A DNA stretch of 64,000 nt from Desulfamplus sp. (GTDB lineage Bacteria; Desulfobacterota; Desulfobacteria; Desulfobacterales; Desulfobacteraceae), in the NCBI GenBank assembly GCA_015232555.1, contig JADFZJ010000001.1, positions 62,001 through 126,000 of the forward strand, in the 5' to 3' direction. The notes below the pieces were generated by a model. The model did no database searches, had not been told where the DNA came from, and worked only from the letters and a program-made list of their open reading frames with translations. Position numbers and translations under genes: made by a program. Every line of letters begins with the position of its first letter. Positions within the stretch are counted from its first letter, which is position 1. Positions 26,929 through 37,318 of this stretch are shown in pieces.

Positions 26929-29900
26929 TTTACACAAATATACACATTTCTTCTCTTGCAATACTCCAACAACTCCTTAAAGCAGCAATTCTTTTCAAGC
27001 ATTTTCTCATTATCAGGTATAAAATAAAAAAACGCCTTGCTGCCGACTATTATTAATTTTTGCCGTGCTCTAGTCATGGCAACATTTAGACGGTTCGGGC
27101 TGTTTAGAAACTCACTTGAAATATGATCAGGGTCAGATGAGGTTATACCAAATATCACCACATCACGCTCTGCACCTTGCACCCGCTCTACTGTATCGAC
27201 AAGTGGTAGACTCCTTTCAGGTTTTAGACTTAATTTGTCTTTATTTAAATTCTGATTTTTAAAATTATCATTTTGTGATGTAAAGTTTAAATCATTATCT
27301 TTTCCTGACATCATCATCTCACTCAATCGTCTGAGAATAGCGTTATTTTGTGCCCTATGTGGTGAAATTATGGCAATCTGTTCAGATTTAAGACCATGAT
27401 ATTCCATAAGTTCGTGTGCAATAGCAGCCATCAATTCAGCCTCCATATCGCACTGCTGAGAACATCCTTCATGCTCCATAATCACCATTACTACAGGCTT
27501 TGACGGATCAAGTATATCGTGAAAAGGTCTTTTAGAAATGTGATGCGAATTTATATTTAGACGTAAATCAGCATTGCCCAAAGCTGGATTGAGTCTCTCC
27601 TGATACCACATTTTACTGGGAAATTCACAAATCTCCCGATTCATGCGGTAAGTTACGTCAAGCGTTACCTGATGAGATTCAGGGTATAGTGTCATTAGCT
27701 TTGATAGAATCGAACTGTTTAGCTCACCATAATCACCAACAACAATCGGGGGCAGTTGATGCACATCTCCTAAAAAAAGAAAATTGCCTTTGCCGTATAT
27801 CAGCGTGAGAAGTGCCTGAGGTAAAAGCACCTGTGATGCTTCGTCAAAAATAATCCAGTCAAGAGCTTCTGGAAACTCACCGCTGCGGCTGTTGAAGAGA
27901 TTATAAAAACCAAATCCTGTAGCTCCGATAATTGTCCATGTTTTGCTTAAAACGTAGTCAGCATCATCAGACAATTCAACTTCTATGCCATTTTGTGCAG
28001 CAGTATTATCATTATCTGATATGTCGTATTTGTCCAATTCACCGTTATTATCACTTTTTCCCCATTTTATACATGAAGCAGGAAATGGATGCCCCGAAAA
28101 TTTTGACTCCTCAGAAAATTTAGATTTTTTTGGCAGCGGTAACCACTTATTTACAAGCGAAACTACCTTATTAAGAACATTGTCAATTGCCTGATGGGTC
28201 AAGGCACTTACGCCGATTCTCAAAGATATACCACGATCAAAGGCGTTCATCACAAGCATTATTAATATCCACGCAAGAAGATGGCTCTTTCCTGTGCCGG
28301 GTGGTCCTTGAATCAAAGATATTTTATAGCAAAAGGGTAGGGCAAGTGCTGCAATTTGTGAATCGTTAAGACCTGTGTTTGACAAGGTAATCTCTTGATT
28401 TAAAAAACTGATACCTTGATTTTTGCAGGTAATAAATTTTTGAATCCATTTGATTGATTCTTGATCCTGCTTATTTCCCCACATACCTGTAATAAGTTGA
28501 TTTGCAGGATTAAAAGGAGATTCTGAAAACAGAAATTCTGCCGCATGAGAAAGTTTTGCTTCTGTAAAATCAGTGATATCCTCTTCCAATGAGTAGAAAA
28601 GGGTTTTACTAAGATTGAGCCTGCCTGATCTTGATATGAGTGATACAGCTTCTTTATTATAATCTGAAATGATAACCGAGTAACCGTTTTGAATATCTTC
28701 CATACCATGATGAACCAGTTTCAAAAAATCACTTTTACGAAATTTTGAGGGCATTGTTTTGTCAGTAGTATTGAAAACATATAGCCCACGCCCTTGGTTA
28801 TCCATGCTGGTGTGGGTGAATATAAGATAACCTAAAGCCCTGAATTTCTCCATTCGTTCATGCAAAGGCAGCTCTTGAAGTTCAAGCGTATCTGTCTCTT
28901 TAAGCCGTTTTTCTTCACTTATAAACCGAAGAAAATCTGATTTTGACGGCATAGGATGTAACTCCATAGCCCTTATGGATTCTGATGATTCAATTTGAGA
29001 TGTTGTTATAAAAGGTCTATTAAAATCTTTGCCCCACTCATTAATCCATAGGCTTTCAAGAAGGGGTTTTACTTTTTTAAAAAGCTCTGCCATCGTAATC
29101 AGGATAGATTTAATCTCTGATTCCAATTTTGTTTTATCATAGTCGTAATAGTTGTGAAATAAACTTGATGGACGCTCAACCCCTTGATTGCACCCAAAAA
29201 TATGGGCAAGTGTAAAGAGAGATACACTTCCCGCCAAAGGCATGTAAAAGTGTTCCATGAATATCTTTTTAATATCACTACACATTGATAAATTTACATT
29301 GCTCAATGTTGTCCGTGAACCAAAATAGAAGATATGAGGACCTTTGCCACGCAATATATACGAATCCCACGCTTTTGATAAAATACTCCAAAATTCTGAA
29401 TTCTCTTCTTCCTTTTCCGTTAAATGGAAATGAGTTTTAACTACTTTAAAATGTTCATCAATAATCAGCAATCCAAAAGCCTTTGGAGTCTGTGAAATCG
29501 GAGATATTATGATATGAATGAAAAAATATGCAGATAGATTGGCTGGAAAGAGGCGTGTCGTTCTTTTATGGAGAATAATTCGATTGTTAATAATGGCATC
29601 GCATCTGCCAATCAGTTTTTTTTGTTCCCCTGATGAGAAAAGTTCGTTTAAATTTGAATGGATATCAGGGCTAATGAAGTCGGTATATATCAATCTCGAC
29701 GACCTCTCTTGAGAAGGAGATTGGGCAGGGGAGGGCGGCTTAAGATTATTATGAAGAGTTTCAATAGTTGAGATTCCCACTTTTCTCAGCTTTAACAGCT
29801 CGCCATCAGTTAATCCTGGTAAAAACTGGATATCCTCTTTTTCAAGAGCTTCAGAATAACAATGAGCAAACCAGTCGCATGATGTGCAGTGAGGTTTAAG

Positions 29901-32900
29901 TCTATAATCTGCATTATCAACCGATTTGGAAAGAGTTGACTGAATGGTCTCAAGAAGCATGGGAAAAGCTGCTATAAAAGGTTCAAGGTCAAATGAGTGT
30001 TTTTCATAAACAGCGATTTCATCAGGCACAGCGTTATGATTTACGTATTCAGTAGTCTGTTTTTCATTAACTGGACGAGTCATTAGAAAGCCTCTTGAAG
30101 ATACCTCAGCCTTAATGTCGTGCAGAGCAACGATTTTTTTCAAAAGCAGTGCATAAAAAGCCACCTGCCATTTATGGTGATATTGAGGCTTGGTGCTGCT
30201 TTTTATATCTCCAACCTCCACTATAATCTGTTGTGTTTGTCCATTCTCATTTTTAGTTCCATCACTATTTATAGATATTTGGATAAGATCAGGCACTCCG
30301 ACCGTATTTGTCTTAAATTGCTCTGAAATAACTGCATCAAATTTTAAAATAGATTGAAAGATAAATATCTTGGATTCATTAGCAATATCGTATTTTTTAC
30401 TGGTTAATTGTCTTATAATATCTAAGAAATCTTGATGGTTCATATTGACGATTGGATTGCCGTTATCTCTCAACGATTTCAGAACATTCTGTTCATGGAT
30501 AAGCCCATTTTTAATTGCTGCCTCCCTGTCAAGTTTCAAATCAGATGCAGGGGTTGGAATACGAAGATATTTAAAGCAAAATCTTCGTTTACATTGAGCG
30601 TGGAGAAAGTAGTCACTAACCATAGTAGCTGTTATAGTCCCATTAGGTTTCGTTTCAAGGCAGGGCGTGGAAAACGAAATATCTGAGTTTTGTGCAATAA
30701 TCGACTTAAAATTTAACCGCCATACTTCTTTTTCCTGTTCTAATAGCGAAATGCCCTGTGTTATTGCAAAAATATAGGATAAATCGCACTGTTTTGATGA
30801 ACCGTCATTTGAATCTGATGACCCATATTCAGACGTGCTTCCTTCTGATGAATCTTCTCTTCTCTCAAAGTAATTAGATGATAATGATTGATTGATTAAT
30901 AAGCGGTCTTGAATAGCGTTAATATTGTTTTTAATAACATTAATATCTCCGCTGATAATTTCTGATGTGTGCAAAAGATAGTAGTTAAATTTATCTATGA
31001 CCCGCTGATCAAAAAAAAAATCGCTCACCTCTTTAATTAAAAGGTCAATCGGGAGTATTTTGCAGAACAAATTTAAAGGAATAAGGCTTGAGAGAATTTT
31101 TATATTGATTCTTACCCATTTTTCAAATGACTTTCTGTTCTCTGGTAGAATCAAATTTTCAAATCGAATGAATTTAGAACATTCAACTCCGATTTCATTG
31201 GAGCTGACATAAATTTCATCAGATACCATATCTGAGTCTGCATAAGGATTTTGAGCTTTAATGTTGGTAATATCGTAATTATTAAAAGCAGTTACAGTAT
31301 TTGGGTCGTCCATAAGATCATATAAATTTTCATTATTAATGCAATTTCTTATACACCACTCCAAGATAAGATTTCCAACAGAGCCAAGATAAGTTCGATA
31401 ATGATATAAGCATCGCTTCCCAGATACAACTTCGATTCCATTATCAAGAATAACAACCTGGTTCTCTTTATGGAGTTCTGATTCAAAAAGAGTTCTCGTT
31501 CTTGACAGCAGCGATGGGTCATAAACCTTAGTATTAAGAATAGTGTCAGTCTTATTTTCAGCATCAGCCGAAGTTTTAACATCAGTATCTGTCTTAATAG
31601 TAATGCTAAGAATATGCCGCATCATCTGAGCCACTTCAAATGAGACATGGGCACCCATGCCAAGCCAGAGTATCTCCTTGTCAGGTTTAGAGTTTGCAGG
31701 GATTGCAAGAACCCGTTTGGCATCATGGTTAATGCTTATAATCTTGATTCTCTTGCCTGCAATATCTATTCTGTTTCCGACATCTATCTGCTTGACAATT
31801 GAGGCTGGAATATCAGCAATAGAACGGATAATATCGGATTTTGAGCTATTAATATCAGATTTAGATGCGAGAGCAGGTTCGGTATGATGAGCCTTAGATG
31901 TGGAAATTTGTGCTAAGTGTGAGTTGTGTGTTATCAACTCTAAAGTGTAAGATTCATCTTCTTCTGGGAAGTTGCCCCATATTTTATACTCTTTCAGATG
32001 TTTGCCATATTGAAATCCTCCTGAATAGAGACCAGATAAAAGAGATTTCTTTATCCAGCTCTTTTTTTCAAGTGACTGAAACAGTGTTGTCAATACCATT
32101 TCTGATAAAGTGGCATCTGTTCTTGATAAAAAATCTGTTTCCTGTAAATGTAAATTTGTCGTCCTGTTCTGGAAAAGATCAAGTATAGCAGGTAATGAAA
32201 TCTGTTTTTTTTCATACAGACATGAAATAATCTGCTGTGCCATTACGCTTGGCAGAATTTTTGGAGTTGGAGATTCTACAATTCCCTGACGTGCAAGATT
32301 GAGAAGTGCAAGAAATCGAACCACCTGCATAGATGCCAGTTCACCCTGACAAATTCCCCAGAAATTCAATGTTTTTTCACGCCTGTTTGCTCTGCCGATA
32401 CGCTGTAAAAAAGCTGATACAGAGTCTGGAGGTTCGTAGAGAATAACAGCATCAACATCACCCACATCAATCCCAAGTTCTAAAGTGCTTGTGGCAATGC
32501 ACAGTGCTCGGCTGTTTGTACGAAATCTCTTTTCTGTCTGTTTTCGTTCGGCTGGTTTGAGATTGGAGTAGTGAAGTTCGGATACACCTTTAAAACGTCC
32601 TGTTCTGTTGATGATTCCAAAGAGTCTGTCACATGCTCCGCGACTGTTGGCAAACAGCAAAATTTTATTATAGTCCCATGTGTCGTGAAGGTCATTGAGA
32701 AACGCTGGAAATTCGATTGCTTCATTTTTTAGATGAACAAGACGGGCATTTATTTCTCTTTTTACTGTGGTCTGAATGTGGTAGGTATCAGGAATCGGAC
32801 GGAAATTAAAAGCATTAATGAGATTATTTATATCAGCAATGGTTGCAGATATGGCTATACGTTGAATGCGATGAGCAATTTTAATTGAATAACCATTTCG

Positions 32901-33419
32901 ACGTTCAAGTCTGGTGAGAAGATGGGCAAGATGAACCCCTCTGTATGTGTAAATCAGAGGATGCACCTCATCAATAATTACACACCTCACGCTGTTGAGA
33001 AATGTTCTTATAGCTTTGTTTGTGCTGCCAAGCATAACATCGAGTGACTCTGGAGTTGTGAACATAATATCAGGAGGTTTACCCCCCCTCTGTTTAACAT
33101 CTCCAGTTCTGATAGATAGATTTAAACCTAAACGCTCTGTTATAACAGACTCAAATCGCCTTTTAAGATCAACTGCTAACGCCCGAGTTGGTATGATGTA
33201 GAGCAGGGTAAATTGTCGGTTTGATTGGATGACTCTTTCTATGCAGGGGGCAAGCACAGCCTCACTCTTGCCCGATCCTGTGGCAGATTGGAGTATCAAA
33301 TCTTTGCCCTCAAGAATAGGACTAATAGCTTCACGCTGGGCAGCATGAAGCTCAGAAAATGCTCCATAAAAGGCACGAAAGGTGTTGGGAAGTTTAAAAA
33401 GAGGAGAGTCAAAAGGCAT
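26907..33419 (-). CDS. Giant SF2 helicase - Fe-S nuclease - SF1 helicase fusion protein
   Basis: About 2170 residues. ATG 33417-33419 is chosen; an upstream TTG at 33440 would add seven residues. Domains in order: an Lhr-like SF2 helicase (SATGSGKSE ~50, IIDEVHP ~155, AISATI ~190, QRIGRANR ~345). Then a PD-(D/E)xK nuclease of the Cas4/RecB type (GVPDLI ~1045, EVGDIKSS ~1073, QVAFYALLL ~1090) with Fe-S cysteines CKRRFC (~945) and CTSCDWFAHC (~1182). Then a helix-hairpin-helix (LPGLTDGEL ~1203) and an RNase H-like stretch (~1275-1360). Last, a UPF1/DNA2-like SF1 helicase (GPPGTGKSH ~1708, FDEASQ ~1857, GDVHQLPP ~1883, VQGAERD ~2080, NVAMTRARQ ~2112). All motor and nuclease motifs look intact. 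It is the last gene of an operon with two BrxD-like ATPases. Role inferred: DNA processing or defence. Confidence 0.88.
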   Translation of the reverse strand: MPFDSPLFKLPNTFRAFYGAFSELHAAQREAISPILEGKDLILQSATGSGKSEAVLAPCIERVIQSNRQFTLLYIIPTRALAVDLKRRFESVITERLGLNLSIRTGDVKQRGGKPPDIMFTTPESLDVMLGSTNKAIRTFLNSVRCVIIDEVHPLIYTYRGVHLAHLLTRLERRNGYSIKIAHRIQRIAISATIADINNLINAFNFRPIPDTYHIQTTVKREINARLVHLKNEAIEFPAFLNDLHDTWDYNKILLFANSRGACDRLFGIINRTGRFKGVSELHYSNLKPAERKQTEKRFRTNSRALCIATSTLELGIDVGDVDAVILYEPPDSVSAFLQRIGRANRREKTLNFWGICQGELASMQVVRFLALLNLARQGIVESPTPKILPSVMAQQIISCLYEKKQISLPAILDLFQNRTTNLHLQETDFLSRTDATLSEMVLTTLFQSLEKKSWIKKSLLSGLYSGGFQYGKHLKEYKIWGNFPEEDESYTLELITHNSHLAQISTSKAHHTEPALASKSDINSSKSDIIRSIADIPASIVKQIDVGNRIDIAGKRIKIISINHDAKRVLAIPANSKPDKEILWLGMGAHVSFEVAQMMRHILSITIKTDTDVKTSADAENKTDTILNTKVYDPSLLSRTRTLFESELHKENQVVILDNGIEVVSGKRCLYHYRTYLGSVGNLILEWCIRNCINNENLYDLMDDPNTVTAFNNYDITNIKAQNPYADSDMVSDEIYVSSNEIGVECSKFIRFENLILPENRKSFEKWVRINIKILSSLIPLNLFCKILPIDLLIKEVSDFFFDQRVIDKFNYYLLHTSEIISGDINVIKNNINAIQDRLLINQSLSSNYFERREDSSEGSTSEYGSSDSNDGSSKQCDLSYIFAITQGISLLEQEKEVWRLNFKSIIAQNSDISFSTPCLETKPNGTITATMVSDYFLHAQCKRRFCFKYLRIPTPASDLKLDREAAIKNGLIHEQNVLKSLRDNGNPIVNMNHQDFLDIIRQLTSKKYDIANESKIFIFQSILKFDAVISEQFKTNTVGVPDLIQISINSDGTKNENGQTQQIIVEVGDIKSSTKPQYHHKWQVAFYALLLKKIVALHDIKAEVSSRGFLMTRPVNEKQTTEYVNHNAVPDEIAVYEKHSFDLEPFIAAFPMLLETIQSTLSKSVDNADYRLKPHCTSCDWFAHCYSEALEKEDIQFLPGLTDGELLKLRKVGISTIETLHNNLKPPSPAQSPSQERSSRLIYTDFISPDIHSNLNELFSSGEQKKLIGRCDAIINNRIILHKRTTRLFPANLSAYFFIHIIISPISQTPKAFGLLIIDEHFKVVKTHFHLTEKEEENSEFWSILSKAWDSYILRGKGPHIFYFGSRTTLSNVNLSMCSDIKKIFMEHFYMPLAGSVSLFTLAHIFGCNQGVERPSSLFHNYYDYDKTKLESEIKSILITMAELFKKVKPLLESLWINEWGKDFNRPFITTSQIESSESIRAMELHPMPSKSDFLRFISEEKRLKETDTLELQELPLHERMEKFRALGYLIFTHTSMDNQGRGLYVFNTTDKTMPSKFRKSDFLKLVHHGMEDIQNGYSVIISDYNKEAVSLISRSGRLNLSKTLFYSLEEDITDFTEAKLSHAAEFLFSESPFNPANQLITGMWGNKQDQESIKWIQKFITCKNQGISFLNQEITLSNTGLNDSQIAALALPFCYKISLIQGPPGTGKSHLLAWILIMLVMNAFDRGISLRIGVSALTHQAIDNVLNKVVSLVNKWLPLPKKSKFSEESKFSGHPFPASCIKWGKSDNNGELDKYDISDNDNTAAQNGIEVELSDDADYVLSKTWTIIGATGFGFYNLFNSRSGEFPEALDWIIFDEASQVLLPQALLTLIYGKGNFLFLGDVHQLPPIVVGDYGELNSSILSKLMTLYPESHQVTLDVTYRMNREICEFPSKMWYQERLNPALGNADLRLNINSHHISKRPFHDILDPSKPVVMVIMEHEGCSQQCDMEAELMAAIAHELMEYHGLKSEQIAIISPHRAQNNAILRRLSEMMMSGKDNDLNFTSQNDNFKNQNLNKDKLSLKPERSLPLVDTVERVQGAERDVVIFGITSSDPDHISSEFLNSPNRLNVAMTRARQKLIIVGSKAFFYFIPDNEKMLEKNCCFKELLEYCKRRNVYICVNGVSDGT

Positions 33420-33443
33420 GATGTAGGTGATTATGCTCAAGCA

Positions 33444-34868
33444 TTATGAATATTTTGATATTAAAATCTTCTGCTGTTCAATATCCAGAATATTGACAAT
33501 TAATTTAAGTTTCATGCGAGATTCGGCATCAGACTGTTTTAGGAGTTTAGAAAATATAGTTTTATCCATGAGAGCAACATCTGGATGCCAATTGTAAGCT
33601 AACGAATGGATATTGATAAGTTTTACTATTATATCGTGCCACTCCTTTGAGTTGAGATTTCGCAGTTTGTAGATATTTATATTCCGCCATGCTTTGCTGT
33701 AATCTTTTTCAAAAATATGAACTTCCTCATGCGATTCAGACGAGTCTTGCACCTTGTTAAGGTTAAGTATGTTTAAAGCGTCATCTGTTGGAGATTGATT
33801 TGTTAAAGATGGATATCTCTTTTTTACAATGCTTTTTTTCTGCTCAAAATCTTCATCGTTAAGATGTGTGAAAAAATCATCTGTAAATGCAAATACTGGA
33901 AAAAAGCCTTTTGGTGCCTTTTGTGGAGAGAAGATATCATGGAGAATAGAATAGCTTTTGGTGCGATTTCTGATTGTGGCAATCATAATAGATTCTGCTT
34001 CATCAAACAGCACGATAAATCCTTTATAACCCATATCTTGAAACAAAGAAGCGTATCCTTTGATTGCTTCAAGATAAAGACGGGGATCACGGCAGGCAAG
34101 ACTCTCGTCATTATAGAAGGATACCTGACGATATTTCAAGGCATTGCGAAGCAGAGTAACTGGAATATCTTTTCCCATAAAGGCATTTAAGAGAATCCAT
34201 GGAAATTCTCTTGGTTGAAATCCTGCATATTTTTTAAGATTACTTATGACCCTTGATTTTTGTTTAAGATTGAGCTTCCCATTTGGAATTTTAATGGTCT
34301 GCTGTGCCATTGCCGTTAGAATGGCTTTAAAGCGGTGGGGAATGGTTTCAGGAATCATATCAATAATGGTTTTTCCTCTATTTTCAGGAAGAGATAGCCA
34401 GTTTCTTGAACTTCGCTTCCAGATATCTGCAAATTCAGTATTATCAGAATTTGAGTTTGTCATATCTTCATTTTCAGTAGTAGCTACAGTTGTGTTATCA
34501 GGAAATGTCAGATTTTCCATAATAGAGCGATAGACCTGTTTCAGATTATGAAACGGAACTTCACGCGGATCAAGGTTTATGGTGCTGACAACATATTTCT
34601 CTTCCAATGAACGCTGTCTGATATAATTGAGCGTATGAGATTTCCCCTGTCCATAGGCACCGCAGACACAAAAGTGAGCTGGTTTACCCTTTTGAAGGTT
34701 TTCTATTTGATTCTCAAAATGGTGGTTAAGTGTGATCTCTCCTGTTGTGAGCAACCTGACACCAAGAGGGTCAAAAAGTCCCTCTCTTAGACGCTCTACA
34801 GCCTGTCTTAGTTTGAAATTGGGGGTTTTGCTTAATATATACTCAAAATCGTGATTATTCTGCATCAT
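33444..34868 (-). CDS. DUF2791/BrxD-like P-loop ATPase (second copy)
   Basis: About 474 residues. Start set at ATG 34868 because AGGA lies eight bases upstream; a GTG at 34889 is possible. Walker A is CGAYGQGKSHTL (~67-78) and Walker B FIVLFDEAESI (~280-291), with a switch-like SYSILHDIF beyond. The N-terminus (FKLRQAVERLREGLFDP, GVRLLTTG) and the EVPFHNLKQVYRSIMENL block match the DUF2791 family, which includes BrxD of BREX loci. It is related to, but clearly diverged from, the ATPase encoded just upstream (31-base gap), so the pair may form a hetero-oligomer. An Asn/Ser/Thr-rich insertion sits near residue 125-145. Predicted cytoplasmic. Confidence 0.82.
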   Translation of the reverse strand: MMQNNHDFEYILSKTPNFKLRQAVERLREGLFDPLGVRLLTTGEITLNHHFENQIENLQKGKPAHFCVCGAYGQGKSHTLNYIRQRSLEEKYVVSTINLDPREVPFHNLKQVYRSIMENLTFPDNTTVATTENEDMTNSNSDNTEFADIWKRSSRNWLSLPENRGKTIIDMIPETIPHRFKAILTAMAQQTIKIPNGKLNLKQKSRVISNLKKYAGFQPREFPWILLNAFMGKDIPVTLLRNALKYRQVSFYNDESLACRDPRLYLEAIKGYASLFQDMGYKGFIVLFDEAESIMIATIRNRTKSYSILHDIFSPQKAPKGFFPVFAFTDDFFTHLNDEDFEQKKSIVKKRYPSLTNQSPTDDALNILNLNKVQDSSESHEEVHIFEKDYSKAWRNINIYKLRNLNSKEWHDIIVKLINIHSLAYNWHPDVALMDKTIFSKLLKQSDAESRMKLKLIVNILDIEQQKILISKYS

Positions 34869-34899
34869 CAAAATTATCCTGCTGCCCACTTTAATTTAA

Positions 34900-36300
34900 T
34901 CAACTATCCCATGATGGCTGTAACTGTTCTAACTTTTCTGCATCCATCTCCCGCCGAGCTTCGACAATCTGCTGCCGCATATCCATATTTTCTGTAGATT
35001 CACCCTGTTCTGCCATGTCGAGAACACGAATAAGCTGCTTGATGAAGAGTCGTACTTCGCTTAATACACCCATTCGTTTCTGGTTTGTGCAAATCTGTTC
35101 AAGCAGCTCGTCTTTGACTGATTCTTCTGCATTCCAGCGGTATGAGTTTCCGTGAATTGTCCTTAAAGTCCGTCCAAGTTCAACAAGCTCTTCAGTGTTT
35201 AAAGGGGTTCTGTGTATATCAACTAAAACTCCGCGAAAATTAAGAGATGAAGATGTCTCTCCAATTGATCTGACACGGCTCCAAAGAGCATCATAGGATT
35301 TAAAACCTTTTTCAGATATGAGCACATCAGGAATAATGGAAAAAAAGATGTGAAGAAATTTAGATGACTCGCTGTTGTCAATCAGAAGACGGACATTTTC
35401 ATAAGCAGCACTTCGGATAGAAGCACTCTGGGCAATTACAGTCTCCATCTCGTCAAACAGCAGTATCAGCCCTTTATGACCTGTATATTTCAGAAATAGA
35501 ATCAGAGAATTTAAAAATCTCTTGCTGTTGGTTTTGTTCAAAGATTCATATATTTGAAATGATTTAAGCTCTTTTTTTGCAGATTTGCCCCCCTCAAACC
35601 AGTTAAGGAGAATTTCGTTATCTGTTTGGAGCTTATTTTTTTCGTAGCTTTCTGAATCTTTATTAGCATAGCCGTTATTTTGGTCATTGGCTTGCTCTTT
35701 ATCACCACCCCTTTTTATCTCTTCTTTTGTGTTTAACTGTTCAAAGTGGTTGCTTGCAAGGGAGGTAAGAGCGTTGATAAAGTTTATATCCATTCCGTGA
35801 ATTTTTTGCAGTTCACGACTAAGATGAGCATAAATTTCTTGAGTGGACTTTTCAGATTTATCTAATTTTTTTATACTTTTTGTAGTTCTCTCAACAAAAT
35901 GGTCTAACCACCATTCAAGAAATTTACGGATGCCTGTTCCCTCAAACCTACCTTTAAGTCCTTTGACAATGTTTTGATATACAGTTTCAAATTTATGGAT
36001 TGGCACCTCTCTGGTTAAAACGACAAAGGATATTGCGAATTCTCTTGCTAAAGCAATATGCTGAATCACAGACATAAAATGGGTCTTGCCATCTCCGTAA
36101 TCACCGCTGATAAATCGAACTTTTGAGCCTCCTTCTGCAATATAGTTCTCCAAATCATCTTTTATAAATGTGAGCCAGTTGGTTCGTCCTACTGTAAAAA
36201 GCGGGACAAACTCTACAGGAACACTTCCCTTACGAAGGTCTTCAATAATTGAGCGTGCCTGAAATGGTTTCAGGTTTTCAAGTACTTCTTTTGTTATCAT
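34900..36300 (-). CDS. DUF2791/BrxD-like P-loop ATPase (first copy)
   Basis: A 466-residue AAA-type ATPase. The opening ARSIIEDLRKGSVPVEFVPL and FTVGRTNWL are characteristic of DUF2791/BrxD proteins. Walker A is SGDYGDGKTH (~65-74), the block TREVPIHKFETVYQNIV follows (~95-112), and Walker B is GLILLFDEMETV (~274-285). A C-terminal arginine-rich region includes LWSRVRSIGETSSSLNFRG. The middle (~190-225) has a Lys/Asn/Glu-rich insertion. In BREX systems BrxD accompanies an Lhr-like helicase, and here too the operon ends with an Lhr-like helicase module. No pglX, pglZ or methylase gene is seen nearby. Confidence 0.85.
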   Translation of the reverse strand: MITKEVLENLKPFQARSIIEDLRKGSVPVEFVPLFTVGRTNWLTFIKDDLENYIAEGGSKVRFISGDYGDGKTHFMSVIQHIALAREFAISFVVLTREVPIHKFETVYQNIVKGLKGRFEGTGIRKFLEWWLDHFVERTTKSIKKLDKSEKSTQEIYAHLSRELQKIHGMDINFINALTSLASNHFEQLNTKEEIKRGGDKEQANDQNNGYANKDSESYEKNKLQTDNEILLNWFEGGKSAKKELKSFQIYESLNKTNSKRFLNSLILFLKYTGHKGLILLFDEMETVIAQSASIRSAAYENVRLLIDNSESSKFLHIFFSIIPDVLISEKGFKSYDALWSRVRSIGETSSSLNFRGVLVDIHRTPLNTEELVELGRTLRTIHGNSYRWNAEESVKDELLEQICTNQKRMGVLSEVRLFIKQLIRVLDMAEQGESTENMDMRQQIVEARREMDAEKLEQLQPSWDS

Positions 36301-36351
36301 CTATATTTTACCCTATTTTTATTACATTGTTTTGAGACTCTCCAATCATGA

Positions 36352-37255
<904 letters not shown>

Positions 37256-37318
37256 GGCTAAGACTGATTGGCTTGTTTTAAGCCATCATAACTTTTTATT
37301 GGTCTAAACTAAAATTTG

